NCBI GenBank assembly: GCA_020636445.1
Contig: JACJXV010000029.1
Span: 1 to 50,087, forward strand
DNA: 50,087 bases
Source: Lewinellaceae bacterium
GTDB taxonomy: Bacteria; Bacteroidota; Bacteroidia; Chitinophagales; Saprospiraceae
Reading direction: 5' to 3'
The notes beneath the pieces were generated by a model that saw only the letters and a list, made by a program, of their open reading frames with translations, did not search any database and was not told the origin of the DNA. The translations under genes were made by a program, and so were the position numbers. This document shows, in pieces, positions 34,715 through 44,200 of this stretch (position 1 is its first letter; each line of letters opens with the position of its first letter).

Positions 34715-36538
34715 ATGAAAAAGCGAAATCTAGTCCTGGCAACACTGGTCCTTCTGTCGACCATGGCCTGCTCCGACTTTCTGGAGCCAGACTCCATTTC
34801 TACTTTTGATACCAATTATATTTTCTCCAATGTCGATGATGCCCGTAAAGGCGTCAATGCGATTTATGTTCAATTTGGAGTCGACGGTTTCCGCTCGCGC
34901 CTTTCCAATAACATGACGGGGAATACCGATATCGAACACCAAAGTGGCTGGACCAGCTCGGGTGACCGCTACCAAATCTGGGATCTGAACGCCCTGCCTG
35001 CCAATGGTGATTTACGCCAGTTTTGGAATGCTGCCTATACCGCTATTCGCGATGCCAATATTGCCATCGAGGGAATCCTGGCCAGTAGTGCCTTAAATTC
35101 TGCGGACGCCCGGGAATCTCGCACAATGTACCACCTGCTCGGTGAAGCGTATACCCTGCGCGCTTATTGGTATAGCATGCTGACCTTCCACTTTGGCGAC
35201 GTCCCTAATGTTCGGGATGCACCCAAAGCCGGAAATGACTTTTTCCTTCCCCGTGAAGACCGGAACGTGATCCTCTCACAGGTAATTGAGGACATGATCG
35301 GTATTGAAGAAAAAATGCTCTGGGCCGATGAACTTCCCTACAGTATTGAACAAGTCAGCCGGGAATACACCCTCGGGATGATCGCCCGCCTGGCCTTGCA
35401 ACGCGGAGGTTATTATCTGACGCCAGCCATGAACATGGAGCGCAAAAGTGACTACCTTGATTACTACAAAATCGCCCGGGATTATAGCCAGAAGCTCATG
35501 ACACTAAAAGACCGTGCGTTACCTAGTGACTTCCGGCAAGTATTCCTCAACAACGCCAAATTCATTACCCCGGCCAATTCAGATATTCTTTTCGAAGTAC
35601 CCTTCGCAATTGGCAATGGTGATGTAGGTTGGAATATCGGCATCACGGTTGTTGGTGGCGCTACTGCAAAACACGACTATGGATCGGGCAACAATTACAT
35701 GGCCATCCCGCCCTCGTACTTCTATTCGTTTGATACGCTGGATATACGCCGGGATGTTACCTGTGCCCTTTATCAGGTCAATGGTGATTTCCAGGAAGAA
35801 TTTAACCCCAACCCTACGAACATTTCCCAGGGTAAATGGAGCCGTTATTTTCTGGAAAAAGGCCCCGGAGCCAGCTCGGCAAAAGGTACTGGTATCAACT
35901 GGCCGATGTTGCGTTATGCGGATGTTCTGTTGATGTTTGCCGAAGCTGAAAACGAACTGAATGGCCCTACTGCTGATGCCCAGGGTGCTTTCCGGCGGGT
36001 CCGCCAACGGGCATTCAACCCATCCGTTTGGGATCAGAAGGTCGACGCCTATATTGCTACTATTTCAGCCTCTAAGGAAACGTTTTTTAACGCTATTGTC
36101 AACGAAAGAGCCTGGGAATTTGGCGGGGAAATGATTCGTAAGTATGAACTCATTCGTTGGAATCTTTACTCCCAAAAGATGGTCGAAACTGTTGAGACCC
36201 TGAAAGCTATGACGGATGGTGCCTTCACCGGCACTGGTCCTTATTCAAATCTTCCGGATTACATCTACTGGAAACGCGATCAGAATGGTCGTTTTGTGGT
36301 GCTCAATCCTAACCGGAAAATTGCAGCCCCACCGGATGATTCCTGGATCCGGGCTTCCTTCCTGCTGAGTATGCACGATGACAACACGGTTTACGACCAG
36401 TGGATTACCAGGGACTGGGCTAACTATTACGATGGTCCCAAGCCTGGTGTTGCCCGGTATATTTTCCCCATTCCACAGGAAGCTATCACCAATAGTCAGG
36501 GAACCCTGAACAACGAAGGCTATCTGTTCAGCTTTTAA
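34715..36538 (+). CDS. susD: SusD/RagB-family glycan-binding lipoprotein
   Basis: 607 residues from the ATG at 34715, which gives a lipoprotein leader ending LLSTMAC; an earlier in-frame ATG at 34673 lies inside susC. The SusD fold is seen in NAAYTAIRDANIAIEGI, EAYTLRAYWYSMLTFHFGDV, the LMFAEAENELNG region and the C-terminal NERAWEFGGE. It caps the SusC barrel on the cell surface and helps capture oligosaccharide. The gene starts 28 bp after susC, as usual for the pair. Confidence 0.95.
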   Translation: MKKRNLVLATLVLLSTMACSDFLEPDSISTFDTNYIFSNVDDARKGVNAIYVQFGVDGFRSRLSNNMTGNTDIEHQSGWTSSGDRYQIWDLNALPANGDLRQFWNAAYTAIRDANIAIEGILASSALNSADARESRTMYHLLGEAYTLRAYWYSMLTFHFGDVPNVRDAPKAGNDFFLPREDRNVILSQVIEDMIGIEEKMLWADELPYSIEQVSREYTLGMIARLALQRGGYYLTPAMNMERKSDYLDYYKIARDYSQKLMTLKDRALPSDFRQVFLNNAKFITPANSDILFEVPFAIGNGDVGWNIGITVVGGATAKHDYGSGNNYMAIPPSYFYSFDTLDIRRDVTCALYQVNGDFQEEFNPNPTNISQGKWSRYFLEKGPGASSAKGTGINWPMLRYADVLLMFAEAENELNGPTADAQGAFRRVRQRAFNPSVWDQKVDAYIATISASKETFFNAIVNERAWEFGGEMIRKYELIRWNLYSQKMVETVETLKAMTDGAFTGTGPYSNLPDYIYWKRDQNGRFVVLNPNRKIAAPPDDSWIRASFLLSMHDDNTVYDQWITRDWANYYDGPKPGVARYIFPIPQEAITNSQGTLNNEGYLFSF

Positions 36539-36579
36539 CGCATACGGGAATTATCTCGATGTTTTTAAATCGCAACAAC

Positions 36580-38259
36580 ATGAAACGAATGAAAATTTAT
36601 CCATATAAATCAATACTCCTCCTCATCCTGGGCGCTTTTCTTGGCTTTACCGCCTGCGAAAAAGATGAGTTCGTCGAGGAGGAAACACGCCTGTTCCGGC
36701 CCGTTCTAAACCAGGAACTTAGCTCTGAGCTCAACACCATCATTGTCAATATGGCCCGTATTCGGGCAGCTACCGGCTACACCATTGAAGTGAGTCGCGA
36801 TAGCTTCCGGACCACTGACCATACCATTGAGTCGGATACGAACTTCGTCCGGATCAATGAAGATGTTTTGAACGGGGAGTCGCTGCTGTGGAACACCCTT
36901 TACCAGGTTCGCGCCACGGCCCATGCTACGGATCCCGCTTTTGACAGTAAAGTATCCGATCTGGGTAGCGTGCGTACGCAACGTTTTCCGACGATCCTGC
37001 AAATTCCTACCGAAGCTGATTTGATCGACTATGCCGTTCGGGTAAGATGGACGGTTGCAGGAGCTCCCGTGACCAAAATTCGGACTTTTGCTCCCTCCGA
37101 CAGGCAATTGCGGACTCCGCTCCGGGAGTTTGATGTTCCGGCGGATGCGCAAAGCAACGGTGTATTTATCGTAACCGGGCTTACCCCGGAATCAGCAATT
37201 CAGATTGCCATCTACAGTGGTGCCTCTGGCGAAACCCTGCGGGGTTGGGAAACCTATGTTACCATTAAGGCAGGGGTTGACCTAAGTGCTCCCAACGTGG
37301 TTAACTTGACGGAAACCGAAGATCCGGACGCCGTAGAAGCAGCCGTGTTGAACGCCAATGATGGAGATATTATCGTTCTCAAGAAAGGTGTTCTTTACAA
37401 ATTCCCCACCACCAACCTCAATAAATCCATTACGATCCGGGGTGCAACCGGCTTTGGCGAGCAAAAGGCCATCCTATTCACAACCGGCAACTGGAATTTT
37501 GAGCCCGGAGCATCCATCGACCATGTGCGGTTTATCGATCTGGAACTACGCGGGGAAGATATTGGCGGAGACTATGTGTTCAACCCGAGCATCTCGACTT
37601 TAACAACCGTGAAGGAGTTGACGTTTGACAATTGTATCATCAACAACTTCCGGGGGATCATCCGGATTCGGTCGAAATTTTTCCTGACCAATTACACCAT
37701 CAACAATTGTATTGTACACCACATTGGTAACTATGGTATCATCACTGCCGATACGGATGGAGCGGGTAATGCAGCTTTCGACAATCTCATCTTCACCAAT
37801 AGCACCTTCAGTAAAATCAATACCTTCCTGACGAGCCGGCAAAATGCACAATCGATCCTTATCGATGCCTGTACTATCAATGAACTGGCCGCCCCTGATG
37901 GAATCGTTTTCCGCTGGCGGGGTACAGATGGCGTGCTGAGTAATGTCCTTAACGGCATTACTATTACCAATACGATTTGGGGACCAGCCTGGGATGAAGG
38001 CATGACCGGTAACCTTAATGTGCGTGGTATTTACGACGGACTGGAGGCTACCTCCTTTACGCTGATTAACACCTATGGCACTGGTGATTTCGGCTTCACT
38101 GCAGGTTCTGAAATCCCTGGATTTCCACCGCTTCGCTATTCCGGCACCGCCAAGGATCTTTGGGTAAACCCCATTGACGGACTGGATTTCAACTTCAAAG
38201 ATTCCGGATTTTCCGGAAAATACGATAGTGGGGACCCCCGCTGGCGCGCCAAATTATAA
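36580..38259 (+). CDS. Surface lipoprotein with DUF4957/DUF5123-like domains, likely pectin-binding
   Basis: 559 residues. The leader ends LGFTAC (lipobox). The N-terminal third resembles FN3-like repeats (TGYTIEVSRDSFRTTDH, TLYQVRATAHATD). Residues about 230-559 form a parallel beta-helix rich in Asn ladders (LTFDNCIINNFRGIIRIRSK, NYTINNCIVHHIGNYGIIT), the DUF4957/DUF5123 arrangement seen after susD in pectin loci. The ending (NPIDGLDFNFKDSGFSGKYD) is typical of the group. The beta-helix looks like a PL1/GH28 fold but lacks their catalytic motifs, so binding rather than cleavage is inferred. It probably sits beside SusC/D on the cell surface. Confidence 0.8.
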   Translation: MKRMKIYPYKSILLLILGAFLGFTACEKDEFVEEETRLFRPVLNQELSSELNTIIVNMARIRAATGYTIEVSRDSFRTTDHTIESDTNFVRINEDVLNGESLLWNTLYQVRATAHATDPAFDSKVSDLGSVRTQRFPTILQIPTEADLIDYAVRVRWTVAGAPVTKIRTFAPSDRQLRTPLREFDVPADAQSNGVFIVTGLTPESAIQIAIYSGASGETLRGWETYVTIKAGVDLSAPNVVNLTETEDPDAVEAAVLNANDGDIIVLKKGVLYKFPTTNLNKSITIRGATGFGEQKAILFTTGNWNFEPGASIDHVRFIDLELRGEDIGGDYVFNPSISTLTTVKELTFDNCIINNFRGIIRIRSKFFLTNYTINNCIVHHIGNYGIITADTDGAGNAAFDNLIFTNSTFSKINTFLTSRQNAQSILIDACTINELAAPDGIVFRWRGTDGVLSNVLNGITITNTIWGPAWDEGMTGNLNVRGIYDGLEATSFTLINTYGTGDFGFTAGSEIPGFPPLRYSGTAKDLWVNPIDGLDFNFKDSGFSGKYDSGDPRWRAKL

Positions 38260-38291
38260 TGAATATGCTTCAAGAAGATCTCCATTCACCA

Positions 38292-38330
38292 ACTCCCTCC
38301 ACTGCAGTTCAAGCTGTGGTTGGAGGGAGT
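38292..38330 (+). terminator. Hairpin between the binding-protein gene and the second PL1 gene
   Basis: ACTCCCTCCA (38292-38301) pairs with TGGAGGGAGT (38321-38330) in a 10-bp perfect stem around 19 nt that can partly pair further (CTGCAG with CTGTGG). No T-run follows. It may end or stabilise the susCD transcript and lower readthrough to the lyase. Confidence 0.45.
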
Positions 38331-38371
38331 ACTGGTGAAATCTCCCCTCGCAATCGCAATGACATCGCTTC

Positions 38372-39839
38372 ATGAAAAAATTAGCCCCCCGGTATTTATT
38401 GCTAATCCTTTTTTCCCTCCCCCTTTTCATCCAATGCAGTCAACCGGGCATGATTGTCACGGAGCCCCTACCCACCAAACCAACTCCGGTTGTTGAAGAG
38501 GCGCTAGCTTTCCCGGGAGCCGAAGGATTTGGAAACCAGGTTACCGGCGGGCGGGGTGGAAAAGTTATTTACGTAACCAATCTCAACGACAACGGGCCGG
38601 GCAGCCTGCGCACCGCTATCCAAACCAGCGGACCCAGGTATATTTTATTCCAGGTGTCCGGAACAATCGCCCTCAAGTCTGTACTGGAAATCAAAAACGG
38701 GGATGTCACTATTGCCGGACAAAGTGCGCCTGGGGATGGTATCTGCCTGAAAAATTATCCGGTGGCTATCAAGGCCAACAATGTCATTATCCGTTTTATG
38801 CGCTTCCGAATGGGAGCTGAAGCCAACCAGGAAGCAGATGCTATTGGTGGCAGAGGGATAAAAAACATTATCCTCGACCACTGTTCCATGAGCTGGTCGG
38901 TCGACGAATGCGTTTCTTTTTACGCCAACGAAAACACAACCATTCAATGGTGTTTTATTACCGAAAGCCTCCGCAATTCAGTACACAGCAAAGGTCCACA
39001 TGGCTATGGTGGCATCTGGGGAGGCACTAGGGCTTCCTTTCACCATAATTTACTAGCCCACCACGATAGCCGCAATCCGCGTTTGGGAGAATTGGCAGGG
39101 GATTTATCCGCCCTCACCGACCTGGTTGATTTGCGCAATAACGTCATCTACAACTGGGGGAGTAATACCTGTTACGGCGGTGAAGGAATGAACGCCAATA
39201 TTGTCAATTGCTACTACAAACCGGGGCCAGCCAGTAAAAACCGGGAACGTATTATCGCCATCGATAAAAACACGGATAGCAGTGCTCCCATTTACAATCA
39301 ATGGGGTAAATTCTATGTTGCCGGCAACATCGTAGAGGGAAGTGCCCGCGCTACTCAGGACAATTGGACCTACGGGGTATGGAATCAATTCAGCAGTAAA
39401 TATGGGACAATTCCCGAAGTGGAAAAAACGGCTTTGCGCAGACTGACTGAACACCCCATCAACGGCAATGTTTATACGCATTCAGCGGATACTGCCTATG
39501 CCAAAGTACTGGAACTCGGCGGGCGTCCCTGGTGCGGGATGCGCTGGACCTACGCATTGTCCAGGAAACCCGGCAAGGTACATTCACCTACAATGGCTCC
39601 AAAGGAGTACGAAAGGGATTATCGATTCGCAGGAAGATGTGGGCGGGTGGCCCGAACTGAAATCACTGCCTGCGCCTGCCGATACTTCCGGAGATGGGAT
39701 GCCTGATGCCTGGAAGATCACTCATGGGCTTAACCCGGCTAATGATGAAGCAAATGGACGTGACCTAAGTACGGCCTACGACAATGTGGAGGTCTATCTG
39801 AATAGTCTGGTCAAACGGATCACAGATAAGCAACGATAA
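38372..39839 (+). pseudogene. Second PL1 pectate lyase, lipoprotein, two frameshifts near its 3' end
   Basis: The leader ends FSLPLFIQC (lipobox), so the enzyme is membrane-anchored. The N-terminal block is the usual one for this PL1 group: AFPGAEGFGNQVTGGRGG, then VTNLNDNGPGSLRTAI. ILDHCSMSWSVDECVSF and FHHNLLAHHDSRNPRLGELA carry the calcium-binding and catalytic-Arg region. The frame is clean to about 39515; the true continuation is ASLVRDALDLRIVQETRQGT in a second frame, then KGIIDSQEDVGGWPEL and the EF-hand-like DTSGDGMPDAWK in a third, ending at the TAA at 39837-39839. Two single-base indels restore it. Catalytic parts lie before the breaks. A surface enzyme complementing the secreted PL1. 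Confidence 0.85.
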
Positions 39840-39840
39840 C

Positions 39841-40882
39841 ATGATCAAGCTACTACGGCTTAGCATTATTGGGGCAATATGCCTATTCCTGCAGTATACA
39901 TCTACTGCCAGGAAGCCGATATTCCCCGTGACACCTCCTTTACCATTTATAGCAACTATCAAAAATTACGGAAGAAATATCCGTTTGTCACCCCAATCAC
40001 ACCTAACCAGCCACGCCGGGTAAAGGCTTACCCTGACCTCGTTTATCGCCGTATCTCGACCGGGAATTGCATCTTGATCTCTTCGTTCCGCAAAAACGGA
40101 TCCGGCAAGGTTATCCTGGCGTAATCCTGATTCATGGCGGTGGTTGGAGTTCAGGAAGTAAAGCGCACCTGGTGCCTATGGCGCAGCAACTTGCTGCCCG
40201 GGGAATCATAGCGGCTGCCGTGGAATATCGGCTAAGCCCTGAAGCTGTTTACCCTGCTGCTGTCAACGATTTGCAGGAGGCGATCCGCTGGCTGCGCGCC
40301 AATGCTGCCCGTTATCAACTGGACACCGCCCGCATGGCTGCGCTAGGTTGCTCTGCCGGAGCCCAGCTTGCCTCCTTAATCGGAACCATGCCCCAAGGCT
40401 TACTCCCCTACCCTTCGGCATTTCCTCACATATCTGCACAGGTGCAGGCAGTTGTTAATATCGACGGCATTGTATCCTTTGTGCATCCGGAAGCAGATGC
40501 CGAAGGGGTAGCCGCTGGCAAATGGCTTGGCGGAACCCGCCAGACGGCAGCAAAACAGTGGCGTGAAGCCTCCGCGTTGGAATACCTCAACGCCTCCACG
40601 CCTCCGTTTCTGTTTGTCAATAGTGTGGTGCCCCGCTTTCATGCCGGGCGGGATGATTTTGCCGCAGGCCTGGCTCGCTACGGCACGTATTATGAAATAC
40701 ATACCATCCCCGATACTCCTCATGGGTTCTGTGGTCCACTGGCGCCTACCTGAATATGGCAGCCTCTGCACCGTATTTTCCTGCCCAAAGGCAGAAATCA
40801 AGATTTATGGAAGGAAATGGCCGCCTCGGGCCAAGGTTTTGGCGCTAATACGCTCAAACCTACAAAACCGAAGTCCCCCATA
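39841..40882 (+). pseudogene. Alpha/beta-hydrolase esterase (acetyl-esterase type), several frameshifts
   Basis: The gene starts at 39841, directly after the lyase stop, with a signal-like MIKLLRLSIIGAICLFLQ. It switches frame near 39900 to QEADIPRDTSFTIYSNYQKL, a lead-in I associate with Bacteroidota polysaccharide-locus esterases, and again near 40055 into ELHLDLFVPQKR-like text. The main body (40067-40753) holds the oxyanion HGGGWSSGSK, the nucleophile elbow LGCSAGAQ and the His-bearing DTPHGF. Another shift near 40730 leads to RIFLPKGRNQDLWKEMAASG and an end placed approximately. The role would be to remove acetyl or other ester groups from pectin fragments. The breaks form the second indel-rich stretch in the window. 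Confidence 0.7.
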
Positions 40883-41226
40883 GGGACCCAACCCTGTCAG
40901 AAACAGTACGTCACCCTGAAAGCGTGCCGTAGGTATGCAAGAAAGAATTCCTCTTATACCGGTCTGGAGGCCGGCCAATAGTGTGTGTGGAATCTGAAGA
41001 TTCCAACGAACAGGGTAACCTTCTAAACAAAACTTATCCGTCTGGATCCTCTAAACCAGCTACGAGCGGAGTGAGTTTTGAATCCCGACACAAAGTCGGG
41101 GTGGTGGCTCTAAACCAGCCTCCCCTCCATAGGCGGGTAAACCCTGCCTGCCACTAATCAGAATGCGGGGTGACTCATGTTTGTAAAACCCTTACCCCGC
41201 CGAGGTAAATCTCTGCTACGTTTAGT
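40883..41226. other. Gene-free spacer with hairpin flanked by a direct repeat
   Basis: No convincing coding sequence. CTCTAAACCAGC occurs at 41049-41060 and again at 41108-41119. Between the copies CCCGAC and GTCGGG (41084-41100) form a 6-bp stem around ACAAA. It lies between the convergent ends of the esterase and the HTCS gene and may terminate one or both, or be an interspersed element. GC-rich words such as GGCCGGCC near 40970 are not otherwise explained. Confidence 0.45.
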
Positions 41227-44200
41227 TTAATTGACCGAAGGGGAAGTCGACGATTGTTCAAGTCCTTCGACATACTCCGTTGGGGAATAGCCAAATTCCT
41301 TTTTAAACGCCCGGCTGAAGGAGTTGGGCAAGTCGTATCCTACCAGGTAAGCGACCTCGGCGATATTGGTTTTTTGTTGCCGTAGCAAATCCTTGGCTCG
41401 TTTGAGCCGGTAGGATTTCAATAAATCGATAGGCTTCTTGCCCGTTAGTTGTTTGACCTTTCGAATAAAATGCATGTGGCTGAGATGAACCATCTGGCAC
41501 ATTTTATTCACATTAAAATCCGCATCAGAAATATGCTCCTCCATGATTTCTACGAGGCGCTGCAGCAGTTCTTCATCCGGATCCGTCAACTGAACCTCTT
41601 TGGGCTGCAGGGCAAAATCGCGGCTAAATTTCAGCCGCAGCTTTTGCCGTTGGTTGAGCAGGTTTTCCATGCGAATCACCAGCAATTCCGGGTTGAAAGG
41701 CTTGGTAATGTAATCGTCTGCCCCCGTCAAAAACCCTTCAATCTGGTGTTCTTCCATATTTTTGGCCGTAAGCAGAATAACCGGAATATGGCTGGTGGCA
41801 AAATCTTCTTTCAGGTGACTGCAAAAGGTGAGCCCATCCATGCCGGGCATCATTACATCACTCAAGACTAAATCCAGATGCTGGACCTTCGCAATCTGCA
41901 GGGCATCCGCTCCGCTACTGGCCGTAAAGACCCGATACTTTTGGGAGAGCATCCCTTCCAGGAACTCCAATACTTCCCGGTTGTCGTCAACCACCAACAC
42001 TTGCGGAGCATTACTCAAATCCGGTTGCGATTCTGCCTCTACGTCTTTTTTCGGAGGACTTTCCAGCAATCGTTGTATCTCCAGATGCCGGGTAGAGAAT
42101 GACTTTGGATCAACAGGCCTGAGCTCCGCCGGATACCCCTTATCCAAATCCATCGGCAGGTAGACAAAGAAAGTAGTGCCTTCACCTTGCCGGGATCTTA
42201 CATCAATCCGGCAATGGTGTAAGGCAATTAATTCTTTGATGTAAGCCAGCCCGATACCGGAACTCATCGGATCATCGGCAGCACTGTAGTAACGCTCAAA
42301 AATATGCTGCAATTCTTCCTCGGAAATCCCCTCCCCGGTATCCTGCACTGCAATGACCAACTCGTCGGTGACGCCCTTACTCAGGGAGACCATTATCTGC
42401 CCGCCAGCAGGAGTATGCTTAAAAGCATTGGACAACAGGTTGATGAGGATTTTTTCTATTTTATCCGCATCAAAAGCCACCAGGGTATTCGGGCAATCAT
42501 TGCGATAGTCGAGATGAATATGTCTTTCCCGTGCCAAATTATCAAAGAGGGATGTCACTTCCTCTAAGAAATGACCCAGATTGCTTTGGTATAAATTCAG
42601 TGAAAGCGTGCTGGTTTCAATACGGCGTAACTCCAGCAACTGGTTGATCAGTTTCAAAAGCCGCAGTGCATTACGTTCCACAACATCCAATAAGCGTTTC
42701 GTTTCTGCTAAACTTAATGAGGTGTGTTGCAGCTGCTCCAAAGGCCCCAAAATCAAGGTCAGGGGTGTTCGTAATTCGTGGGAAATATTCGTAAAGAAAT
42801 TCAGTTTGGACCTCGATAATTCTTCAACCTGTTTGACCATGGCGGCTAATTGGTTGGCTTGCTCCTGGATTTCGTGGTTTTGTTCCTCCAGGCTATGGTA
42901 TGATTTTTCCAGGGCCTGATTTTGTTCCAGGATTTGTCCCTGTTGCTCTACGACCTGTTGGTTCTTATTGCGCAATTCTTCATTGAGCGAAAACAAAGAC
43001 TTGTTGAGTCGTTCCAGCAGCTGATTGCGCTTAATCACCCGGTATTCAAAAATCGCGATAACGGCCAGGAAGGCGAGGACCAACGAAATGAACCAACCTT
43101 GTTTCCAAACCGGTGGCAGCACCCTAAACTCTACTACCGCCGGGGTGGGATCGATATTGAGATCCAGATCCCGTGCCCGCACTTCCAACACGTATTTGCC
43201 ACTGGCTAAATTCAGGAAAGTATGGTGTGTTTCCGTTGTAAAAGGAGACCACTCACCGTTATTCAGTCGGTAAGAATAATAAAGCCGGCTATCCGGAGTA
43301 TCACCCAAATAATCCTCGCCGGTCCAACTCACCAGGGTGTTGCCAATCGAAGAAACTTCGGCGGTGAATAAATCAATAGTTGTTTCCGGAGGCTGTTGAT
43401 CCGGAAAATAGCGATACGTGACAAAATGTTGATAAATATCTACAGGGGTCTTACTGTGACTGAACCCCCGCCGATTCCATTCCCGGGAAGACTTATTCAC
43501 CCAAACGGCCCCATCAGAACTGGTGGTTACGGCCCCCCCCTCCAGGTTGAGGTTCATCTCGCTGGGAAAAACATTGTTGACCCAGGAAATACCGTCAAAC
43601 CGGCAAATATCATTCTCGGTAGCCGCCCAAATCTGCCCATCCTCCGTACCATGGATGCTGATCAGGGTATTACTGGCTAACCCGGATTCCGTATCGTAAT
43701 GTTGCCATTTTTTGCCGTCAAAGAAAAAAACACCATAATACCGGGAGCCCACCAGCAACAGCTTATCCGTACTTTGCACAATGTTTACGTACTGCCGCAA
43801 TAAATCTTCGACCGGACGCTGCCAGGCATTGCCATCAAAATAATAGAGACTTCCGCCGCCAATCCAAATAGCCCCATCCGGCGACTGACCTATACCATAA
43901 GCATTGGATTGGAGCAATCCGTTTTCATGGTATTTATGGTGAACCCAGAGAAATGTTTCGCCCAAGGGATTTTGCAGCTGGAGAACACCCCCTAGCTGCC
44001 CCCTTTCCCGGGAGAAATCAACGCCTCCTCCGAACCAAAGGGAGCCATCGCGTGCTTCAAAAACCGCCCGATAATCAATCCCCCAGGAGAGTTGTGGGTG
44101 TAACTGGCGTTCCCAGCGCCCATTGCGAAACAAAGCCGTAGCCGCTACCCCCTGGTGCGATCCCGCAGCCCAAAGCTGTCCTTTGGACGTGGTAATGATC

